Shown: positions 54,525-64,000 of the stretch, piece by piece
Layout: each line of letters begins with the position of its first letter
Numbering within the stretch: position 1 is the stretch's first letter
Assembly (NCBI GenBank): GCA_014529385.2
Contig: CM043964.1
Span: 131,357,420-131,421,419 of the forward strand
Length of the DNA stretch: 64,000 nucleotides
Direction of reading: 5' to 3'
Origin: Adiantum capillus-veneris
Lineage: Eukaryota > Streptophyta > Polypodiopsida > Polypodiales > Pteridaceae
The notes under the pieces: model-generated
Database searches by the model: none
Seen by the model: the letters and a program-made list of their open reading frames with translations, nothing else
What the model was told of the DNA's origin: nothing
Position numbers and translations under genes: made by a program

Positions 54525-56728
54525 AGATTTAAAAACCTATTTTAAAAGGATGTTTGGTTCGACATTTAGAATATAAGATGAAATTTGACATTAACCCGTT
54601 ATTGGCATATACAAAGGGCATTTCTTTAACTTGACTCATTCTTTTTTCCTTGATGAAAAAGAACTTTGCATTTTTTGGTTCTTATTGGATATTATTAAAA
54701 ATCAAAATACTTCACCACATGTCTTAAGTTCAAAGTTATTAGGTCTCCATAATTTGAAAACAAGTGATAAAATCACGAGGCCTGCCTCTAATCAAATATA
54801 GCAAAGGAAAACAAATAATTTTTTTTAATTGATAAGATGAGCTTGAATATGAAATACCAACAAAATATTGTTTCTGCTAGGGCTTTCTAAGCCACTTCAA
54901 CCCTCTTCCTTCACCACCTTTTGCTATCTACCTCGTATCTTTTACACACATTCACCACCTTTGCTCTACAATACAATCTCTCCCTCATTGACACCTCACA
55001 ATTTGTGATCCACGTATGTGCCCTTTGTAACACAAAAGGCTTTCTTTTATGTAGCTTTGTTCCTCTACATGAATCTAGCATATGCATAGATGACTATCTT
55101 CACCCTTAGTGAAGCATGTAATGTTTGAAGAGAAAAGGGAAGCTCTCTTAGAAAGACACTCATGAAAGTATCATTTGATAATTTTTGCCTAGGAGAAGCG
55201 AAATTAGGGGAGGGAGGCATCATCAAGAGTGGGAGTGTGAAACCATTCTTAAAGAGGGTTTGATGAAGGAAAGAGAAAATAAAGCAATTGAGAGATCCAA
55301 GTTTGGCATTGGAAGATGTCTACTCTCAAGAAAAAGATCTCTTTTAAAACTAATTATGTAAAGATACTCTATAATTTTTTGTTAGTCTTTTCAATAAGTT
55401 TCTTTGAAAATTTCAAATTTTAAAAAATATTTTATGTTTTTAATTAAAAAATTAGATTTGATAAGCATAGAAATAATTAAAAACTCTTATATATTGTTTA
55501 TTCATTTGTTCTCTAAAAGCCTTTTTGAAGTATGCCAAAAATGAATACACCTTTGGACTTTTGAAGAATAGCATTTAAAAGGCTAGGATCTCTTTCTCTT
55601 CATTCACAAGACTTAAACTCCATAGGGACACTTCTCAAAGAAGCAAATTTGAATGACCTTGGTCCCTTTGGTTTTTGGACTACATAAGGAGTCCTTAGTG
55701 CAGGGTGGATTTTTGGTGCAAATCTAGGCCATTGGAAAAAGTTTGTCCATTAATGTCACATGACAAGCTAATGATAATTTTAAATTGTTTTTTTAAGGCC
55801 CTTATGAGAGGGTGTTGACATTTGTGTACCTTTGTTTTTAAAGAGGGGCATTGAGTTTAGTGTAAAACATTATTTTTTATGCCTTTGAAATATATTGTAA
55901 TGTAAATAGTCATTGTTACATTTTTCAAAAAAATATAATATTGTATTGTGACACTACATGTTTAAAAATAATAGTATCACTTTCTATTTTTCTCAAAAAA
56001 GTTTTTTATTAGAAAATTGTTGTTCATAGTGAGTTTTCACCTTGTTTCTTTTGTCTTCATTTTTCAAACATAAAGGCATACAAATCTATACTTCTTTATA
56101 ATGCAGCTTAAATTTTTCAAGGAAGGAGAGAGCGTCCACATGTCACTCCCTGGTTCATTTCGAAAAAACACCTTACAAAACATCTAATCTAAAATGCAAA
56201 AGTAAAGGGTAAGATTGTAAGAAATGACAACTTCGCATAATGTAAGAACTGACAAGCCTTTTTAAATGTAAAGTCAAAAGACTTTCTATTCTAGATAAAA
56301 TAAATATTGAAGTTTGATTGCACATAATAAAAAGGAATAACTTTAGTGGAGGTTTTGTTACTTAATGCGAATTTACTTTTTGAAGATATATATAAAAGAA
56401 GAATTTTAGTGATTTTTTAAAAATAAAAATATAATTTTTGAAGATATATTTGGCTTTATCTTTTAAAGGGCCTTTTTTCAAAACCAATATCGATATGCTT
56501 TACAAACTTTTAGAAGTATGTATTTCTTTAAAGAGCTTCAGAAAAAGAAAAAAGCGCGCTTAACGTCTACTTGGGACTGAAAAACTTTAGCTATCCTTTT
56601 AAAAATACACTAATGCCAAAAAATAATATCTTGAAAGCTTGAAAAGTGTGAGCTCAACGATAAAAGCTTTCTTTCTCTCTCTCCCCCTCATAAATACACA
56701 TGTGTATGCACAAAAGCAATGTGATGGC

Positions 56729-56730
<2 letters not shown>
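54525..56730. other. AT-rich intergenic region
   Basis: About 2.2 kb, AT-rich, with long A and T runs, no open frame above 70 codons with any domain, and no repeat structure that I can see apart from A/T tracts. Confidence 0.5.
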
Positions 56731-56766
<36 letters not shown>

Positions 56767-56779
56767 TAAGCAATGTTGT

Positions 56780-56812
<33 letters not shown>
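56731..56812. repeat. (CT)n(CA)n and (CT)n microsatellites
   Basis: A CT tract passing into a CA tract (56731-56766), a short unique spacer, then a pure CT tract (56780-56812). Confidence 0.95.
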
Positions 56813-56814
<2 letters not shown>

Positions 56815-56946
56815 CATGGTCAATAATGTGGATAATGACCCTTGCATTTGCATGTCATGCATGTCCTCAAAGAGAGACACCCGTAGAAAATGGATTAAAT
56901 GCCCAACAAAGACCAACCCTCACATTAACACCCCAAATCGGTAGAA

Positions 56947-57236
56947 AGATTTCCCAGTTGATGGACCTTTTACCAATTCTTAGATATTTTGTTCTTTTAT
57001 TTTAAGAGTTAACATATGGGCCATGTTTAAAAATCTATAAATTCCTTAAATTTTGGCCGGCAAGGGTACCAATCTAAAATCAACGAGAGAGAACACTCCA
57101 AATGGGAAGAGAGATTTCCCAGTTGATTGACCTTTTACCATTTCTTGGATATTTTGTTCTTTTAATTTTTAAGAGTTAACATGTGGGCTATGCTTAAAAA
57201 TATATAAATTCCTTAAATTTTGGTAGGTAAGGGTGC

Positions 57237-57240
<4 letters not shown>
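56947..57240 (+). repeat. tandem duplication, unit about 164 bp
   Basis: GATTTCCCAGTTGAT...CCTTTTACCA...TTTGTTCTTTTA...AAGAGTTAACAT...TATAAATTCCTTAAATTTTGG occurs at 56947 and again at 57111 with about 90% similarity by eye. Confidence 0.8.

Positions 57241-57300
<60 letters not shown>
57241..57300. repeat. (CT)n(CA)n compound microsatellite
   Basis: CT repeats passing directly into CA repeats, right after the 164-bp duplication. Confidence 0.95.
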
Positions 57301-57304
<4 letters not shown>

Positions 57305-57378
57305 TCACACGTACACACACCCCTTGATAAAAAGAGAATTTGAAATGTTGTAGGAACATCCCATGAGATCTCAAAGAT

Positions 57379-57379
57379 C

Positions 57380-57422
<43 letters not shown>
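57379..57422. repeat. (GA)n microsatellite
   Basis: A pure GA dinucleotide tract. Confidence 0.95.
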
Positions 57423-57423
<1 letters not shown>

Positions 57424-57627
57424 CAGACCAATCATAGCTATCTATACTTTCCTTTTCAAAAAAATGAGAAAAAGGAGTTTGCTTCTCCTTTTTAAATGTC
57501 CACCTGGCATCGTCACTTCAACTAGAGGGTTTCGGGGCGGGGGTGGGGCGGGGGGTGGGGGGGTGGGTGGGTGACGAGGGAAGAATAGAAACTTTGAATG
57601 TCATAGTTACTGTATTGGAACAATAGC

Positions 57628-57770
57628 AAGATGCCTCAAGACCTATGTGACAAATCTTTTCTTCAAGCATATATGTGTGCGCGCGCGTGCGCACGCTATG
57701 TGTACATATAGACATAATTGGAACATATCAAGATGCCTCAAGACCTATGTGACAAATCTTCGCTTCAAGC

Positions 57771-57780
<10 letters not shown>
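57628..57780 (+). repeat. short direct duplication around a GC dinucleotide tract
   Basis: AAGATGCCTCAAGACCTATG and the following ACAAATCTT..CTTCAAGCATATAT occur at about 57628-57674 and 57729-57776. Between them lies a TGTGCGCGCGCGTGCGCACG block of alternating purine-pyrimidine that could adopt Z-DNA. Confidence 0.75.
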
Positions 57781-57804
<24 letters not shown>

Positions 57805-57825
57805 GTGTGTGGGGGGGAGGGGGGG

Positions 57826-58202
57826 CCTTAGCACTAAAGGGCACGGAGCATTAAATGAAGCCCCAAAGGTGGAATCTACGGCTGAGAAGCCCAGGCACAA
57901 AAGCAGAGGCGCGTAGGGCCGTAGGATGCACCAGAAGTAAACTAGGACGCCGAAAAGTAAACTTGGACATGGGTACATCTGTCCACGTTGACTTATCATG
58001 CGTTTGTTGCCCACCATGGTCAACATATGCGCACGGGGGGTTGGATAAGCCATGCGCCTTGCCCAGCACCCACCGGGGTTCAGATCGTGCGAGCAGCACC
58101 CCACGCCCCATTTTTTTGAGCCCTCAAATCTCCTTGAGATTCGCGCGCGCACCCTCAGCCGTCGATCCCATCTCTTTGCTCCCGTGCCCTTTAGTGCTGA
58201 GG
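57826..58202. mobile_element. MITE-like element with long imperfect terminal inverted repeats
   Basis: The left end CCTTAGCACTAAAGGGCACGG and right end (as reverse complement) CCTCAGCACTAAAGGGCACGG differ at one base. Weaker pairing extends inward (CTACGGCTGAG against CGACGGCTGAG). It is 377 bp with no coding capacity. Both flanks carry G runs within a GT microsatellite; GAGGGGGG on both sides could be an 8-bp target duplication, but the run makes this uncertain. A hAT-type origin is possible. Confidence 0.65.
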
Positions 58203-58489
58203 GAGGGGGGTGGGTGTGTGTACTATGTGTACATATAGATATATATGTATACATACATCCATACATACGTGCAAGGATAGAAGCAAGTAAGAGAGTGGAG
58301 CAGAGACATTGAATCCAATTGCGCTCCTATCATTGAAACCAATCATAGAACCCACTCCGTTTATATATAAAAAAGTTATATTATTATATTAACTTCTCTT
58401 AGCTTTCATTTCTTCACACCATGGTAACTTATCTAATCTCTATAATCAAGCTTGGTAGCATTGCTAGATTAAGGTAGACCAAAAGGAGG

Positions 58490-58493
<4 letters not shown>

Positions 58494-58562
<69 letters not shown>
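58494..58562. repeat. (CT)n(CA)n compound microsatellite
   Basis: CT repeats, CC, then CA repeats. Confidence 0.95.
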
Positions 58563-58563
<1 letters not shown>

Positions 58564-58857
58564 AATAGAGTTAGAACACTCCTAAGTTTGTTGAACAAGA
58601 GCTAGCACCTCATGAAAAATAATGTCTATGTGAACCTTCCAATCTTGATATCAAAGAATGCTTAGTGACATCTATAAGAGGTCGTGTCATGCATCACTTT
58701 TATAAATGTAATAGACTACTAGTAAAACGGTGCCGCCTTCGGCGGGGGCATGGCCCCTCTTACCCTCAAGCTCTTCACTTTGACAAATTTCACAAAAGAA
58801 GATCAAGAAAATTACTCTCTCTTCTTCTTTCTTTCTTATCTCCCCAGTGTTCCCCCC

Positions 58858-58858
58858 C

Positions 58859-58955
<97 letters not shown>

Positions 58956-59081
58956 AACTTCAAAATCTGCGCACCTGAGAGCAGTTTCGGGAAAAATGTG
59001 TCTCAACATAATATCATGCCGTTTTCTATCTGCAGCTCTCTCTCTCTCTCTCTATCTATCCATCTATCCATCTATCTCTAT

Positions 59082-59160
<79 letters not shown>

Positions 59161-59260
59161 TGTCTTTCTCGCTCTCTCCCTCCTCCTCTCTCTTTCTCTA
59201 TCCCCCCAGTGTCCCTCTCTCTCTCTCTCTCTCTCTTTCTAGCTCTCTTTCTCGCTCTCC

Positions 59261-59310
<50 letters not shown>

Positions 59311-59367
59311 GCTGTCTTTCTCGCTCTCCCTCCTCCTCTCTCTTTCTCTATCTCCCCAGTGTCCCCC

Positions 59368-59412
<45 letters not shown>

Positions 59413-59573
59413 ACTGTCTTTCTTGCTCTCCCTCCTCCTCTCTCTATCTCTATCTCCCCAATGTTAATCAACTTCAAAATCTACGCTGTGAGCAGTTTCG
59501 AGAAAAATGTGTCTCAACTATCGTGCCGTTGTCTATCTGCATCTCTCTCTCTCTCTAGCTCTTCCTCCTCCTC

Positions 59574-59620
<47 letters not shown>

Positions 59621-59872
59621 GTCTCCCTCTCTCTAAAGATCTCTGTCTCGCCCTCCCTCTTCCTCCCTCTCCCTCTCTCTCTAGTTGTCTTTCTCGCTCT
59701 CCCTCCTCCTCTCTCTTTCTTTATCTCTCCAATGTCTCACTCTCTCTCTCTCTCTCTCTCTCTAGCTGTCTTTCTTGCTCTCCCTCCTCCTCTCTCTATC
59801 TCTATCTCCCCAATGTCATTCAACTTCAGGAAAAATGTGTCTCAACTTAATATCGTGTCGTTTTCTATCTGC

Positions 59873-59917
<45 letters not shown>

Positions 59918-59930
59918 CCACCCCCTCCTC

Positions 59931-59982
<52 letters not shown>

Positions 59983-60245
59983 CCACCCCCTCCTCCTCTC
60001 TCTCTCTCTCTAAAGCTCTCTGTCTCGCTCTCCCTCTTCCTCTCTCTCTCTCTCTCTAGTTGTCTTTCTCGCTCTCCCTCCTCCTCTCTCTTTCTTTATC
60101 TCTCCAATGTCTCACACACTCTCTCTCTCTCTCTCTAGCTGTCTTTCTTGCTCTCCCTCCTCCTCTCTCTATCTCTATCTCCCCAATGTCATTCAACTTC
60201 AGGAAAAATGTGTCTCAACTTAATATCGTGTCGTTTTCTATCTGC

Positions 60246-60282
<37 letters not shown>

Positions 60283-60302
60283 CCCACCCCCTCCTCCTCC
60301 TC

Positions 60303-60339
<37 letters not shown>

Positions 60340-60501
60340 CCACCCCCTCCTCCTCTCTCTCTCTCTCTAAAGCTCTCTGTCTCGCTCTCCCTCTTCCTCT
60401 CTCTCTCTCTCTCTCTAGTTGTCTTTCTTGCTCTCCCTCCTCTCTCTAAAGCTCTCTGTCTCGCTCTCCCTCTTCCTCTGTCTTTCTCTATCTCCCCAGT
60501 G

Positions 60502-60535
<34 letters not shown>
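58858..60535. repeat. 1.7-kb polypyrimidine array with higher-order units
   Basis: Long CT tracts, with a CA tract at 58905-58951, are interspersed with two conserved spacers. One is AAAAATGTGTCTCAAC..AT followed by CGT..CGTTTTCTATCTGC (near 58995, 59505, 59835 and 60208). The other is CTGTCTTTCTCGCTCTCCCTC followed by TCTCCCCAGTGT or variants. The stretch 59700-60060 is repeated almost exactly at 60080-60420. All long frames through it are Ser-Leu or Arg-Glu repeats and are not genes. Confidence 0.9.
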
Positions 60536-62638
60536 AAAGGCAAGAGCGTTGAGAGCTTTGGTGACTTGACTCTTGAGGATATGTATATGCATTGCAAGAA
60601 CCTCTATGAGCAACCCAATGTTGATAAGATGGAGTGTTGTAGCTCCCTTCCGTTTATGTCTCCCTTCTTTACCATTGAAGATGTATGCCGCGCGCTTGAG
60701 AAACTTGCTACTGGCAAGGCAGGTGACCTTCAAGGTGTCAAGGCTGAAATGATTAAATGGACAAGCAAGAAAACACGATATTGGATATGCGATATGTTTA
60801 ACCTTGCACTTCAGTATGGCATGCCTCATGATTGGAGTGCAAATTGGATCAAACCTTTGCACAAAGGAGGAGATGTAAACAATGTGAATAACTATCACAC
60901 TATAATGGTTGGTTCTTTGATGGCAAAGTTATTTGGATGTATCATGGAGATGAAGATAAGTGAATGGGCTGAAAAGAATGGCAAACGTGCGCTTGGCCAA
61001 GCAGGTTTTCGAAAGCATCATAGCACTATTGATCACCTTGTCACTCTTCGAGTTCTGATGGAAGCGTCTCGATTGAAAGGAAAAAAGTTGTATTGTTGCT
61101 TTGTGGATTTCAAGAAAGCTTTTGACATGGTACCGCGATGAAATCTTTGGAGACGTATGCAAAGCCTTCAAGTGCCGAGAGAATTTATGCATGCAGTCTT
61201 TCGCATCTACCAAAAAGTGATATGTCGATTACGTATGGGAGATGGAATTTCAGAATTTTTTGCAAGCACCATTGGTGTCAAACAAGGATGCCCATTTTCC
61301 CCAACCCTCTTTGGGCTACTCATTGATGAATTGGAATGCATGGTTCTTGATTTTATGCAGCAAGAAGGCATAGAAGAGGTTAAGATTGGAAATGCGGTGA
61401 TCATGCTTTTGCTTTATGCCGATGATGTAGTGCTCTTGGCACATACCTTAGAAGATGCACAAAAGCTTATGAGTGTCTTGGAACGCTTTTGCCTACATAG
61501 CGGGCTGATTGTGAATGGATCCAAAACCAAAGTTATGCTTGTAAAGACCCTCAATGACGAAAATCCATGCATTGTATACAAGAATGAGCAACTTGAAGTG
61601 GTAGATCACTTTAAGTACCTTGGCCTTGAGGCTCCATCCAATCATAAATGGAAGGATTATGCAATGCATCGCTTGGATGCCGGAAAGAGGGCTTATTATG
61701 CATTTGAGAACATGTGCAATGCTGGAGAGATCAAGTGTTGATCTCTTAAAAAGTACCTCTTTGACACATTGGTGACACCGGTGCTTCTTTATGGAGTGGA
61801 GGTGTGGGGTGGAAGCATCAAGAAGTCTACTTGGAAAGAGTTTGAGAATGTCCAAAAGCGTTTTCTCACCAACTTTCTCCAAGTAAAGACACAAACACCC
61901 TATATGCTCTTACTTCTTGAGTGCGGATCGCTTCCCATTGAAGTCTTGGGCATGCAAAGGGTTGTGGAGTACATACGTAAGACACAACGTAGCCCTTTGC
62001 ACCGACTTCCTAGAATCGCATATGAAGCAAGTCAAAAGGTTCAAAAGACAAGCAAGAGCAAAATACTAAGTTCGGGGTGGATGGTTGACATCAAGAAATG
62101 GCTTGGAAGATGGGATGCATGTCACTTGGTCAAGGATGCGTTAATCGACTCCCAAGTTAATGAGGCCTTCTTACAACACCAATGTATCACGGCTTGGGAG
62201 AAATCCGGAGGTTCTCGCTTCAGCCATTACACCACACACGTTGCCCCAAACTACAAATCTCTCTTCTTCTCCGAACGAGGTAACCGAACCCATCCCTACA
62301 TCCTTGAGCCCATCCCGTTGAGTGCGATCCACACCATTGCCTCCATTCGTCTTAGCTCCCATTCTCTACGCTGCGAGATAGGACGTTGGGGCATTGGCGA
62401 GGAGTGTCATCGACTTTGCACCTTATGCCCTCGTCAAGTGCGAGAGAGTGAGTACCACACACTACTTGAGTGCTCAGCTTTTGACCAAATTAGGTCCTCT
62501 TTTCCCCATATATTCAGCCATGAGCTCTCCCTACATACCTTCTTCTCCCAACCACGATGTGAACTCTCTATTGCGACGCTTATTTCAGCCATTTTTGAGC
62601 ATCGGGAGTCACTTATGACCTCCACTCACAACACGTGA
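60536..62638 (+). pseudogene. LINE-type reverse transcriptase ORF, 5'-truncated, two in-frame TGA
   Basis: One frame runs from the end of the CT array to TGA at 62636-62638 (about 700 codons), interrupted only by TGA at 61139-61141 and TGA at 61739-61741, where Arg would fit. RT motifs in order: LEKLATGKAGDLQGVKAEMIKW, ALGQAGFRKHHSTIDHLVTL, CCFVDFKKAFDMVPR, GVKQGCPFSPTLFGLLIDEL, the active-site LLLYADDVVLLAHTLED, and NGSKTKVMLV with VDHFKYLG. The C-terminus has a Cys/His cluster (CHRLCTLCP, EYHTLLEC), as in the zinc-binding tail of plant LINE ORF2 proteins. The endonuclease domain is missing, as expected for 5' truncation. No poly-A tail or clear target duplication is visible; CT repeats flank both sides. 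Confidence 0.88.
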
Positions 62639-62698
62639 CATGTTCATTTGGTCCCATAGGTCATATTTGACCTCCAAAGACGATAATATAACTATTTA

Positions 62699-63219
<521 letters not shown>

Positions 63220-63353
63220 GAGCCCGCCTTTGTGTCTGGCCGATGATTGTCGTGCTGCCATGCGTCAGGGGGGGGAACTGGAATTCCCTGCCCCTTTCAC
63301 CTTAGTATAGATATGATAATTTTAGTGTGATTATCCGCCAGGTCCACCAAAAA
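63220..63353. other. unique spacer with primer-site-like motif
   Basis: It contains CCGCCAGGTCCACCAAAAATGTTTCG (63336-63360). Its layout (tRNA-like ...GGTnCACCA, a few A, then TG) resembles the primer-site/LTR junctions of elements D and E. This might be the 5' end of another minus-strand element, whose LTR would start at 63354. Weak. Confidence 0.25.
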
Positions 63354-63880
63354 TGTTTCGCGAACCCTTCTTGGCCTCTGAAGATTTCACCTTTTTTATT
63401 TTTTGGGGTCTAGCGATGGCAGCTTGATCGCATGAAATGGCCCTCCGCTTTCTTGCCCGCGATGGATCGCATCTTGCTCGTTGAGGTAGGGAAGAAGGGT
63501 GCCTTGCACGACCATGGACTCGCAGTGCTCGAAAAAAACCTAGGTGCAGTGTAATCCCACCTACAAATATTGAAATTTACCTCTAAATTTTATTTTTGAA
63601 AGTGGAAAAACCTACAAAATTTTCCGAAAATGTTTCACGAACCGTGCTTGGCCTCTGAAGATTTCACCTTTTTTATTTTTTAGGGTCTAGCAATGGCAGC
63701 TTGATCGCATGAAATGGCCCTCCGCTTTCTTGCCCGCGATGGATCGCATCTTGCTCGTCGAGGTAGGGAAGAAGGGCGCCTTGCACAACCGTGGAGCAGT
63801 GCTCGAGAAAAACCTAGGTGTAGTGTAATCCCAACTACAAAGTGTAGTCTAAATTTTATTTTTGAAAGTGGCAAAACCTA
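63354..63880 (+). repeat. 277-bp tandem direct repeat
   Basis: TGTTTCGCGAACC at 63354 recurs as TGTTTCACGAACC at 63631. The whole 277-bp unit (GCCTCTGAAGATTTCACC, TTGATCGCATGAAATGGCCC, CTCGAnAAAAACCTAGGTG) is duplicated with few changes. The second unit runs into the dispersed AT-rich repeat (CCTAGGTGTAGTGTAATCCC onward). Confidence 0.88.
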
Positions 63881-63995
63881 CAAAAATTTGAAAAAATTAG
63901 TGTAATTTGGTGAAAAAACCTTCAAATTTTGTGAATTTACCTATGTTGTTTCACATATGTAGGTTTGCCAAGTTTTTGGAAAAACGTTTTTTTTC
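63530..63995 (+). repeat. dispersed AT-rich repeat, copies 3 and 4
   Basis: Two partly overlapping copies (63538 onward and 63812 onward) of the family also seen at 52780-52975, ending TCACATATGTAGGTTTGCCAAG near the window edge. It continues beyond the window. Confidence 0.7.
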
Positions 63996-64000
63996 GAGCA

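Noticed and set aside
57663-57690. GCGCGC block as a CpG-type promoter
   Set aside because: It is a short alternating purine-pyrimidine microsatellite within a local duplication; no gene follows it.
58858-60535. Large Ser-Leu-rich or Arg-Glu-rich proteins
   Set aside because: They are translations of CT/GA dinucleotide repeats in every frame and have no composition or motif independent of the repeat. The same applies at 17476-17575, 49537-49780, 53277-53474 and 62640-63221.

Overview
This window looks like repeat-dominated nuclear DNA of a land plant, probably a non-seed plant such as a fern. I infer this from four things: a plant-type 3-ketoacyl-CoA synthase gene, retrotransposon primer-binding sites that match plant tRNA-Asp and tRNA-Trp 3' ends, very long (CT)n/(CA)n microsatellites, and element types (piggyBac-like, and an animal-like DDE family) that are not typical of flowering plants. 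No organelle, rRNA or tRNA gene was recognised. The species cannot be fixed from the sequence.

Layout. 1-3.84 kb: leader, gag and 5' LTR of a minus-strand gypsy element whose primer site matches tRNA-Asp. 3.84-6.32 kb: debris of a second minus-strand gypsy element with its RT catalytic boxes deleted, plus an integrase tail. 6.32-15.86 kb: element A, a plus-strand LTR element with a gag/acidic ORF and no pol, carrying the related element B nested in its 3' LTR. 15.87-16.78 kb: gypsy integrase (C). It is interrupted by element D (16.78-31.02 kb, minus strand), which is itself interrupted by element E (21.52-30.21 kb), a full-structure minus-strand gypsy element with 2.0-kb LTRs. D and E share terminal bases, polypurine tract and tRNA-Trp primer site, but D lacks pol, so E-like elements may mobilise D.

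31.05-40.16 kb is the most unusual part. A multi-exon RING-like/coiled-coil gene (X) and an FCP1/NIF-type HAD phosphatase-like gene (Y) on the plus strand converge with a DDE-transposase-like gene (Z) on the minus strand. All three neighbourhoods (an intron of X, the Y-Z gap and the 2.3-kb intron of Z) carry the same short palindromes of the form CCACTT-nn-AAGTGG. I propose that this is one large cargo-carrying DNA transposon.

40.2-43.9 kb has no recognisable gene. 43.9-48.9 kb is a decayed minus-strand gypsy element (F) whose RT is split by a 1.33-kb TTAA-flanked piggyBac-like MITE. 50.04-51.43 kb holds the one gene that looks like an intact host gene, an intronless KCS for very-long-chain fatty acid elongation. 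51.4-58.7 kb is intergenic sequence with a long hairpin, a TIR-bearing MITE and many compound microsatellites. 58.86-63.2 kb is a polypyrimidine array holding a 5'-truncated LINE reverse transcriptase with only two in-frame stops. The end of the window is a 277-bp tandem repeat.

Most in-frame stops in these decayed ORFs are TAG or TGA at sites where CAG or CGA would be expected. This fits deamination of methylated CHG/CG cytosines. All boundaries and identities were judged by eye; nothing was searched against databases.
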